This document shows, in pieces, positions 5,850-10,722 of a stretch of DNA of 10,722 bases. How positions within the stretch are numbered: the stretch's first letter is position 1; each line of letters opens with the position of its first letter. Below the pieces are notes generated by a model that saw nothing but the letters and a program-made list of their open reading frames with translations, made no database searches and was not told the DNA's origin. The stretch covers positions 1 through 10,722 of the forward strand of contig CALMTJ010000153.1 in assembly GCA_937872715.1 (NCBI GenBank). The letters run 5' to 3'. The position numbers were made by a program, and so were the translations under genes. This stretch comes from an uncultured Methylobacteriaceae bacterium (GTDB taxonomy: Bacteria > Pseudomonadota > Alphaproteobacteria > Rhizobiales > Beijerinckiaceae).

Positions 5850-6107
5850 CTATCCGACCTTGTCGGCGAGGGTGGAGGACGCGGCCGCCGGCTGCACGCT
5901 CCGCTGCTCGATGGTGCGGACGGGATCGGCCGGCGTCGAGGTCGTGAGGGGGGACTTGGCCTCGACCTCCTCGTCCGTCATGCCCTTCTTGAACGCCTTG
6001 ATGCCCTTGGCCACGTCGCCCATCATCTCCGAGATCTTGCCGCGCCCGAAGAGCAGCATCACGATCCCGCCGACCACGACCCAGTGCCAGATGCTCGCGC
6101 CACCCAT
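5850..6107 (-). CDS. tatA: Sec-independent translocase subunit TatA
   Basis: TatA oligomerises to form the protein-conducting element of the Tat system and is normally made in excess over TatB and TatC. The 85-residue product has the typical short N-terminus, one transmembrane helix (about 5-20, IWHWVVVGGIVMLLF), the conserved Phe20-Gly21, then the amphipathic helix with KISEMMGDVAKGIKAFKKGM, and a variable charged tail. The frame extends upstream to 6206, but GAAGGAG six bases before the ATG at 6107 and the family's start point decide for this codon. It lies 102 bases after the photolyase gene on the same strand and carries its own candidate promoter in that gap. Confidence 0.97.
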   Translation of the reverse strand: MGGASIWHWVVVGGIVMLLFGRGKISEMMGDVAKGIKAFKKGMTDEEVEAKSPLTTSTPADPVRTIEQRSVQPAAASSTLADKVG

Positions 6108-6113
6108 GGCGGT

Positions 6114-6120
6114 CTCCTTC
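6114..6120 (-). promoter_or_regulatory. Strong ribosome binding site of tatA
   Basis: The minus strand reads GAAGGAG six bases before ATG 6107, among the best Shine-Dalgarno matches in the window. tatB has only a weak G-rich stretch, and tatC starts by overlap with a GTG. This agrees with TatA being made in excess. Confidence 0.8.
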
Positions 6121-6151
6121 GCGCCCGTTCGACGCAATCTTCGTGGCCCGC

Positions 6152-6180
6152 AAACTAGGGTCCGGGCCGGGCGAAAACAA
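6152..6180 (-). promoter_or_regulatory. Candidate promoter of tatABC
   Basis: On the minus strand TTGTTT (6180-6175) and TAGTTT (6157-6152) are separated by 17 bases, the ideal spacing for a housekeeping sigma factor. Transcription would begin near 6145, giving a leader of about 40 bases. The elements match the consensus only partly, so this is a proposal from pattern and position. Confidence 0.35.
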
Positions 6181-6209
6181 GACGAACCCCGCCCGCGCGG
6201 CGCCATGGA

Positions 6210-7790
6210 TCATAACAGCCGAAGCTGACCCGCCCCCGGCCGGGCCTCCGCCGGAGGGTCCGGCGACATGGCGTCGGACAGGAGGAAGCGTTCCGCGCTG
6301 GCCCGAAGCTCGGCCCGGCGGGCGTCGCTCATCTTGGCCAGCGTGTCGAGCGGCATCTTCATGCGGGGATTCCCGGCGAGCCGGTCGGCGTGCCGCATGA
6401 CGAAGTCCCAGTAGAGGAAGTTGAACGGACAGGCGTCCGGACCGGTCCGCTGCCGCACGTCGTAGCGGCAATGGCGGCAGTAATCCGACATGCGGTCGAT
6501 ATAGGCGCCGGACGCCGCGTAGGGCTTCGAGCCCAAGAGGCCCCCGTCCGCGTAGAGGATCATGCCGTGGACGTTCGGCAGCTCCACCCATTCGTAGGCG
6601 TCCGCGTAGACGACGAGGAACCATTCTTCGAGCTCGGCCGGCCGGATGCCGGCGATCAGGGCGAAGTTGCCGAGCACCATGAGGCGCTGGATGTGGTGCG
6701 CCCAGGCATGCGCGGCCGTGCCCCGGACGCATTGCGCGAGGCAGTTCATCGCGGTCTCCCCGGACCAGTAGAACCAGGGGAGCGGGCGCGTGGCGCCGAG
6801 CGCGTTCGTCTCCGCGTAGCCCGGCATGCGCGCCCAGTAGACGCCCCGCACGTATTCCCGCCACCCGATGATCTGGCGGATGAAGCCCTCGACGGCGTTG
6901 ATCGGCGCCCAGCCTTCCCGGTAGGCGCGCTCCGCCGCCCGGGTCACCTCCTCCGGCGTGAGAAGGCCGCTGTTCAGGTAGGGCGAGAGGACGGAATGGT
7001 AGAGGAAGTCGCCGCCCTGCCGCATGGCGTCCTGGTAATCGCCGTAGGCGGACAGGCGGTTCTCGACGAAATCGGCGAGGGCCCGGAGCGCATCCGTCCG
7101 CGTGACGGCCCAGCGGAATCCGTCCAGCGTCCCGAAATGACCGCCGAAACGCCGTTCGACGAGCGCAAGGACCTCCCGGGTGGTGTCGTCGGGCGGGAAA
7201 TCCGGAGGTGGCGGCGGCGTGGCCGCGGAAGGGAGCCGCTTGCGGTTCTCCCGATCGAAGTTCCACCGCCCGCCTTCCGGGGCGCCGTCCTCCATCAGGA
7301 GGCCCGTGCGCTTGCGCATCTCGCGGTAGAAAGCCTCCATGACGAGGCTCGCCTTCCCGTCCTGCCAGCCGGCGAATTCCGCGCGCGAGCAGAGGAAGCG
7401 GTTGTCCGGCCGGATCTCGACCGGGAGGCCGAGCTCGGCGCTCCAGCGCCGCATCGCCTCCTCGACCCGCCACTCGCCGGGCTCGGCGGCCACGACGCGG
7501 TCCGGCCGCACCGCCGCGCAGGCGCGGGCCAGCTCGCCCGTGAAGGAGCCGGTATTGTCCGGATCGTCGAGCGCCACGTAGACGACCCGGATGCCCTCCC
7601 GCCGGAGATCGGCGGCGAAGTGGCGCATCGCCGAGAACAGGAAGGCGATCTTCTGCTTGTGGTGGCGGACATAGGTCGCCTCCTCCATGACCTCCATCAT
7701 CAGGACGACGTCCCGGTCGGGATCGATGTCGACGAGGGAGGAGATGCGGCGCGTCAGCTGGTCGCCGAGGAGGGGGCGGAGGGTCGTCAT
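6210..7790 (-). CDS. Iron-sulfur cryptochrome/photolyase (FeS-BCP, PhrB-like (6-4) photolyase)
   Basis: Members of this family repair UV-induced (6-4) photoproducts with light, using FAD, a lumazine antenna and a 4Fe-4S cluster. Some act as light-sensing cryptochromes. The 526-residue product starts LRPLLGDQLT, the antenna-domain opening of the family, and has the C-terminal FAD-binding helical domain (GFIRQIIGWREYVRG, GTAAHAWAHHIQRLMVLGNFALIAG, EWFLVVYADAYEWVELPNVHGM). The four presumed cluster cysteines are C350, C438, C441 and C454. As I recall them, these are the same positions as in Agrobacterium PhrB, as are W342 and W390 of its electron path. The position of PhrB Tyr391 is Phe here. 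An extra Cys354 sits near the first ligand. The frame is open upstream to 8339, but homology begins at ATG 7790. Photolyase or cryptochrome activity cannot be told apart from sequence alone. Confidence 0.92.
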   Translation of the reverse strand: MTTLRPLLGDQLTRRISSLVDIDPDRDVVLMMEVMEEATYVRHHKQKIAFLFSAMRHFAADLRREGIRVVYVALDDPDNTGSFTGELARACAAVRPDRVVAAEPGEWRVEEAMRRWSAELGLPVEIRPDNRFLCSRAEFAGWQDGKASLVMEAFYREMRKRTGLLMEDGAPEGGRWNFDRENRKRLPSAATPPPPPDFPPDDTTREVLALVERRFGGHFGTLDGFRWAVTRTDALRALADFVENRLSAYGDYQDAMRQGGDFLYHSVLSPYLNSGLLTPEEVTRAAERAYREGWAPINAVEGFIRQIIGWREYVRGVYWARMPGYAETNALGATRPLPWFYWSGETAMNCLAQCVRGTAAHAWAHHIQRLMVLGNFALIAGIRPAELEEWFLVVYADAYEWVELPNVHGMILYADGGLLGSKPYAASGAYIDRMSDYCRHCRYDVRQRTGPDACPFNFLYWDFVMRHADRLAGNPRMKMPLDTLAKMSDARRAELRASAERFLLSDAMSPDPPAEARPGAGQLRLL

Positions 7791-7882
7791 GGTCGCCCGT
7801 CCGAACAGCCTTCGTGACCGGGGCGTTCCGGTGCTAGAAGATTCGTGAAAGGCGGCCGCGCGTGCGGCCGGACGAAGAACCC
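7791..7882. promoter_or_regulatory. Divergent promoter region
   Basis: This 92-base gap must hold the start signals of the photolyase gene (leftward) and the 131-aa gene (rightward). It contains ACCGG facing CCGGT around six bases (about 7827-7842), which could be a small operator. No convincing promoter hexamers are visible. Confidence 0.3.
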
Positions 7883-8278
7883 ATGCGACAAATCCTCGGC
7901 CGAACGCTCCTCGCGGCGACGGCCCTCCTCGGCGTCGCGGGATCGGCGGGCGCCCAGGATGGCGTGTTCCGGCCTGGCGCGATGCGGCCTCCACCCTCAG
8001 CCGCGGAGCCCCGGGGCGAGCCGCGGTCCGAGCCCGCACCCCGCCGGGGGCGCCCGCGGCCCGCCGCCGCGGGCACGAGCGGAGCATCGGCTTCGTCCGA
8101 CGACGTCTCTCGCACCGGCCGCCGGTCGGGCAGCTCCGGCACCGGCAGCTACTCGGACCGGATCGACACGCGCGGCCCGCCCGCCACGCGCGGCAGCGGC
8201 ATCCAGCTCGAGGACGATCCGCGTGCCGTCCAGCCCACCATCCAGGGCGGGAGGCCTGGCGTCGGCATGAAGTTCTAG
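7883..8278 (+). CDS. Secreted, disordered hypothetical protein (131 aa)
   Basis: I do not recognise this protein. Its first 24 residues (MRQILGRTLLAATALLGVAG then SAGA) are a clear Sec signal peptide with probable cleavage before QDG, so it should be periplasmic or secreted. There is no lipobox cysteine. The mature part is rich in Pro, Arg, Ser and Gly, without hydrophobic segments, and is probably disordered. The end (GIQLEDDPRAVQPTIQGGRPGVGMKF) looks less random and may be the conserved part. I chose ATG 7883 because the signal peptide begins there. A GTG at 7862 would put charged residues before it. The ribosome site is weak (GAAGAA). It diverges from the photolyase gene. Confidence 0.65.
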   Translation: MRQILGRTLLAATALLGVAGSAGAQDGVFRPGAMRPPPSAAEPRGEPRSEPAPRRGRPRPAAAGTSGASASSDDVSRTGRRSGSSGTGSYSDRIDTRGPPATRGSGIQLEDDPRAVQPTIQGGRPGVGMKF

Positions 8279-8388
8279 GCCCGCGCCCCTCCCCGCGCAG
8301 GTCGACCCGAACCACGTCCGCCGCCCGTCGTTGGGTCACCAGGCGATCGGGCCGTTCGAGCCCCTCGCCGGTTCACGGGAGACTCGAC
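8279..8388 (+). other. Gap between the two small genes
   Basis: These 110 GC-rich bases hold no gene that I can support and no hairpin with a T-run. The last bases contain GGGAGA (8377-8382), six bases before the next ATG, which is the ribosome site of the 83-aa gene. Confidence 0.5.
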
Positions 8389-8640
8389 ATGGCGAAGGCA
8401 GGCCACAAGGGGCACATGGGCGGCGGCACGGTGATCGGGCACCCCCATGTCGGAACAACCGATCCCGACATCCTGGACGAGGACGATCTCACGACGGCCG
8501 TGAAGGGCCGCAACAACGACCAGGGAGACGGCGGCTCGCGGGTGCGGAACCAGCGCACCGTCCTGCCGGGTTCGCAGGACCTCCGCAACCAGCCGGACGT
8601 GGTCGTCGCCGAGATCGCGGGCGAGGCCGATCCGGGCTGA
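8389..8640 (+). CDS. Small hydrophilic hypothetical protein (83 aa)
   Basis: I do not recognise this family. The 83-residue product opens with a histidine- and glycine-rich segment (MAKAGHKGHMGGGTVIGHPH, four His), followed by an acidic stretch (DPDILDEDDL) and a polar remainder with DQGDGG. It has no signal peptide, membrane helix or cysteine. The histidine and acidic groups could bind metal, but that is speculation. GGGAGA six bases before the ATG and a normal stop support expression. It follows the 131-aa gene on the same strand after 110 bases. The BIME-like repeat begins 33 bases after its stop. The opposite strand also carries an open frame here, without a ribosome site or recognisable product. 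Confidence 0.65.
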   Translation: MAKAGHKGHMGGGTVIGHPHVGTTDPDILDEDDLTTAVKGRNNDQGDGGSRVRNQRTVLPGSQDLRNQPDVVVAEIAGEADPG

Positions 8641-8672
8641 CGCTTCCGACAATACCTCCTGGGTACCGGTCC

Positions 8673-8783
8673 GTCCTGGCCGGGCTCGGCCCGGCCATCC
8701 ACGAAGGAGGCTGCCCGGGGGGGCGCCCGTCGACGTTGCGGCCCCGGACGGGCGTGGATGGCCGGGCCAAGCCCGGCCAGGAC
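8673..8783. repeat. Two-hairpin palindromic repeat (BIME/REP-like)
   Basis: Two 31-base arms, 8673-8703 and 8753-8783, are reverse complements with one mismatch, separated by 49 bases. Each arm is itself a hairpin: TGGCCGGGC facing GCCCGGCCA around three loop bases (8677-8697 and 8759-8779). The loop region also has CGCCCGTC (8724-8731) facing GACGGGCG (8747-8754). This is the architecture of paired REP elements. One frame reads AGLGPAIH and then VDGRAKPGQD, close to the peptide strings such repeats often give when mistranslated as genes in rhizobial and methylobacterial genomes. Related copies are therefore expected elsewhere in the genome. Confidence 0.85.
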
Positions 8784-8818
8784 GCATTGATCATCGTCGG
8801 GGTTGTGATCAGGTGCGT
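8782..8818. repeat. TGATCA hairpin beside the BIME-like repeat
   Basis: TGATCA occurs at 8788-8793 and 8806-8811, and ACGCA (8782-8786) faces TGCGT (8814-8818). Together they make an 11-bp stem with a small internal bulge and a 12-base loop. It shares its first bases with the BIME right arm and may be part of the same mobile repeat unit. Confidence 0.4.
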
Positions 8819-8925
8819 TCAGACGCGCGACGCGTGAGGAGGCCGTCAGCCCCTCTCAGGGGATGGCTGGACCGCCGTGGCGTCGAAGGGGCCGGCAAAC
8901 CCGGCGGCGGGCGAGATCGGCGGAG

Positions 8926-8945
8926 GGCGCGCTGATCAGCGCGCC
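8926..8945. terminator. Perfect 20-base palindrome over the moxR stop codon
   Basis: The half-site GGCGCGCTGA is followed by its exact reverse complement, and the moxR TGA lies in the centre. With no spacer, a transcript hairpin would need a small loop of the central bases, leaving an 8-bp GC stem. No T-run follows. It may help end the moxR transcript or bind a symmetric protein. A chance origin from alternating GC is possible. Confidence 0.35.
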
Positions 8946-9781
8946 GCGCGGCGGGTCATGAAGGCGAGCTTCTCGAACAGGCTAACGTCCTGCTCGTTCT
9001 TCAGCAGGGCGCCGTGCAGCGGCGGGATCAGCTTGCGGGGGTCGCGCTCGCGGAGCTGGTCCGGTCCGATATCCTCCGACATCAGGAGCTTCAGCCAGTC
9101 GAGGAGCTCGGAGGTGGAGGGCTTCTTCTTCAGCCCCGGCACCTCCCTGATCTCGAAGAACAGGCGCAAGGCCTCCTCGACGAGCCGCTTCTTGATGCCC
9201 GGGTAATGCACGGCGACGATGCGGCCCATCGTGTCGGCATCCGGGAAGCGGATGTAGTGGAAGAAGCAGCGTCGCAGGAAGGCGTCCGGCAGCTCCTTCT
9301 CGTTGTTGGAGGTGATGACCACGATCGGGCGCCGGGACGCCCGCACCGTCTCCGCGGTCTCGTAGACGTGGAACTCCATGCGGTCGAGCTCGAGCAGGAG
9401 GTCGTTCGGAAACTCGATATCGGCCTTGTCGATCTCGTCGATCAGGAGCACGGGGCGGAGGTCGGACTCAAACGCCTCCCACATCTTCCCGCGCCGGATG
9501 TAGTTGCGGATGTCCGACACGCGCGGGTCGCCGAGCTGCGAGTCCCGCAGCCGCGAGACGGCATCGTATTCGTAGAGGCCCTGCTGGGCCTTGGTGGTCG
9601 ATTTCACGTGCCAGGTCAGGAGCGGCGCGCCGAGCGACCGGGCGATCTCCTCGGCCAGCACCGTCTTCCCCGTGCCGGGCTCGCCTTTGACGAGGAGCGG
9701 ACGCTCCAAGACGATCGCGGCGTTCACCGCGACGTTGAGATCCTCGGTCGCGACGTAGCTGTCGGTGCCCTGGAAGCGCAT
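8936..9781 (-). CDS. MoxR-family AAA+ ATPase
   Basis: MoxR ATPases are chaperone-like AAA+ proteins that often act with a von Willebrand A (VWA) partner to mature or activate enzymes such as methanol or CO dehydrogenase. The 281-residue product has Walker A GEPGTGKT (33-40), Walker B VLLIDE (111-116), a sensor-1 strand IVVITSNNEKELPDAF (153-168) followed by R170-R171 as likely arginine finger, and a C-terminal lid. The short compact form (VNAAIVLERPLLVKGEPG opening, YIRRGKMWEAF insert) resembles the subgroup usually paired with CoxE-type VWA proteins. No such partner lies on its 3' side here, where a repeat-filled gap occurs instead. An AAGGACGGGA stretch precedes ATG 9781. The substrate is unknown. 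Confidence 0.93.
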   Translation of the reverse strand: MRFQGTDSYVATEDLNVAVNAAIVLERPLLVKGEPGTGKTVLAEEIARSLGAPLLTWHVKSTTKAQQGLYEYDAVSRLRDSQLGDPRVSDIRNYIRRGKMWEAFESDLRPVLLIDEIDKADIEFPNDLLLELDRMEFHVYETAETVRASRRPIVVITSNNEKELPDAFLRRCFFHYIRFPDADTMGRIVAVHYPGIKKRLVEEALRLFFEIREVPGLKKKPSTSELLDWLKLLMSEDIGPDQLRERDPRKLIPPLHGALLKNEQDVSLFEKLAFMTRRAAR

Positions 9782-9934
9782 GCCTGTCCCGTCCTTCGAA
9801 GACCGGTTCTAGGCACGCGCCGGTGCCGGAACAAGGTCGCGGCCGGGCGCCGCCGCAGCTAGGGTCGTGGGGCTGTCCGAATCGAACGGCCGAAGGATGG
9901 GCAGGGCCGGCTCGGACGAGGAGACCCCACCGGA
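9782..9934. promoter_or_regulatory. Divergent region between moxR and the antiporter gene
   Basis: These 153 bases must drive both flanking genes. They contain an imperfect hairpin, GTTC/GAAC plus GGCAC/GTGCC around a 6-base loop (9806-9832), which could be an operator or a leader structure. GGAG at 9920-9923 lies 11 bases before the antiporter ATG, a long spacing. I see no clear promoter hexamers. Confidence 0.35.
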
Positions 9935-10722
9935 ATGGCAGTCCCGAGCGAAGCCGGCGCCTACAAGGAGGTGATCATCTTCCTGGCCACGGCCGGGATC
10001 GTCGTGCCGCTGTTCAGCCGGCTGAAGGTGAGCCCCGTCCTCGGCTTCATCGGCGCCGGCGCGCTGCTCGGGCCGTTCGGGCTCGGGCGTTTCACCGGGT
10101 CGGTCCCCTCCCTCTCCGTCGTCACCATCACGAGCCGCGCCGAATTCGCGCATCTGGCGGAGCTCGGGGTCGTCTTCCTCCTGTTCACCATCGGGTTGGA
10201 ACTGTCGTGGGAGCGGCTTCGCACCCTGCGACGGCTCGTCTTCGGCCTCGGCGGCCTGCAGGTCGTCCTGTCGACGGTGATCCTCGCCGGGATCGGCATG
10301 GCGGCCGGGCTGGCCCCGGTCGCGGCCGAGCTCGGCGCCGTCGCTCTCGCGCTGTCGTCGACCGCGATCGTGGTGCCGATCCTCGCCGGGCAGAAGCGCC
10401 TGAACTCGCCGACGGGGCGCGCGACCTTCTCCATCCTCCTGTTCCAGGACCTCGCGGTCGCGCCCGTCCTGTTCACGGTCGCGGCCGTCACGTCGGCGAA
10501 GACGGGCGAATTCCTGCCGAACCTCCTCTTCGCGCTCGGGCAGGCGGCGGTCGCGCTCGTGCTGATCGTCGTGGCGGGCCGGCTGGCGCTGCGGCCGATG
10601 TTCCACCTCGTGGCCCAGACGCGAAGCCCCGAATCGTTCATGGCGGCCTCGTTCCTGATCGTGATCGTGGCCGCGCTGTCGGCCGCGACGAGCGGGCTGT
10701 CGATGGCGCTCGGCGCCTTCGT
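9935..10722 (+). CDS. KefB/KefC-type monovalent cation:proton antiporter, 5' part
   Basis: This is a CPA2-family inner-membrane transporter exchanging K+ (or Na+) for protons. The 262 visible residues form successive hydrophobic helices with family landmarks: SPVLGFIGAGALLGPFGLG (33-51), ELGVVFLLFTIGLELS (76-91), ALSSTAIVVPIL (139-150) and LFQDLAVAPVL (169-179), where the QD motif includes the proposed ion-binding aspartate D172. The frame is open to the window's right edge, so the rest of the channel domain and any C-terminal TrkA-N (RCK) regulatory domain are not visible. Without it KefB/KefC cannot be separated from simpler Na+/H+ antiporters. ATG 9935 is the first suitable in-frame start, with GGAG 11 bases before it. 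It diverges from moxR. Confidence 0.9.
   Translation, partial: MAVPSEAGAYKEVIIFLATAGIVVPLFSRLKVSPVLGFIGAGALLGPFGLGRFTGSVPSLSVVTITSRAEFAHLAELGVVFLLFTIGLELSWERLRTLRRLVFGLGGLQVVLSTVILAGIGMAAGLAPVAAELGAVALALSSTAIVVPILAGQKRLNSPTGRATFSILLFQDLAVAPVLFTVAAVTSAKTGEFLPNLLFALGQAAVALVLIVVAGRLALRPMFHLVAQTRSPESFMAASFLIVIVAALSAATSGLSMALGAF

Larger units (their letters stand above)
8641..8935. other. Gene-free stretch with several inverted repeats
   Basis: This stretch of about 295 bases holds no gene I can support. It contains the BIME-like element (8673-8783), a TGATCA-based hairpin overlapping its right end (about 8782-8818), ACGCG facing CGCGT (8822-8834), CAGCC facing GGCTG around CCCT/AGGG (8847-8869), and the left half of the palindrome at the moxR stop. 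Open frames crossing it read through the repeats and are not genes. Confidence 0.7.

Noticed and set aside
5782..7473. A 563-codon minus-strand frame overlapping photolyase and tatA in another frame
   Set aside because: It is the off-frame reading of the same strand, rich in Arg, Gly and Pro, and conflicts with two certain genes.
6390..7817. A 475-codon plus-strand frame opposite the photolyase gene
   Set aside because: The photolyase on the other strand has full-length homology and its cluster cysteines. The plus-strand reading has no recognisable domain or ribosome site.
7791..8339. N-terminal extension of the photolyase to 709 residues
   Set aside because: The extra part is Arg/Gly/Ser-rich antisense of the 131-aa gene. 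Family homology starts at the ATG at 7790.
8704..8752. Repeat loop considered as a CRISPR or attachment site
   Set aside because: There are only two arms in inverted orientation, with no regular direct repeats, no integrase gene and no tRNA, so a REP/BIME explanation fits better.
8331..8837. A 168-codon plus-strand frame spanning the 83-aa gene and the repeat
   Set aside because: It runs through the BIME-like arms and reads the typical repeat peptide (GLGPAIH, VDGRAKPGQD), a known source of false genes.

Overview
The window is very GC-rich and densely coded. It suggests a high-GC alphaproteobacterium of the Hyphomicrobiales, most likely a Methylobacteriaceae member such as Methylobacterium or a close relative. 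The evidence is the pdxJ-acpS-lepB-rnc-era gene order, the style of the Tat genes, a bacterial Fe-S (6-4) photolyase, and a palindromic repeat of a type I associate with rhizobial and methylobacterial genomes. The genus call is an inference. I see no rRNA, tRNA, CRISPR array, insertion sequence or phage gene.

Positions 1-3659, minus strand, transcription right to left. A small unknown gene (66 aa) is followed by pdxJ (vitamin B6 synthesis), acpS (activation of acyl carrier protein), lepB (signal peptidase I), rnc (RNase III) and era (ribosome-assembly GTPase, cut by the window's left edge). Stop and start codons overlap at pdxJ/acpS, lepB/rnc and rnc/era, so this is a housekeeping operon with probable translational coupling.

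Positions 3660-4469. A roughly 300-base leader precedes rlpA on the plus strand. rlpA encodes a short RlpA-type peptidoglycan hydrolase with a signal peptide, no lipobox cysteine and no SPOR domain. The leader and the signal-peptide codons are much poorer in GC than the rest of the window. They carry interlocking inverted repeats and a nine-codon upstream frame, which is the least explained structure here. A strong hairpin separates rlpA from the convergent tat genes.

Positions 4470-7790, minus strand. An Fe-S cryptochrome/photolyase gene is followed by tatA, tatB and tatC, the complete twin-arginine export machinery. tatB and tatC overlap by four bases (GTGA). tatA has a strong ribosome site and a plausible promoter of its own.

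Positions 7791-8935. Two small plus-strand genes of unknown function: a signal-peptide-bearing disordered protein (131 aa) and a hydrophilic 83-aa protein. They are followed by a two-hairpin palindromic repeat (BIME-like) in a gene-free stretch.

Positions 8936-10722. A minus-strand MoxR-family AAA+ ATPase has no von Willebrand A partner on its 3' side in this window. Divergent from it, the start of a KefB/KefC-type monovalent cation:proton antiporter runs off the right edge.

Most of the window is ordinary core genome. The points most worth a second look are the structured rlpA leader with its small upstream frame, the BIME-like repeat, and the unusual neighbourhoods of tatABC and moxR.
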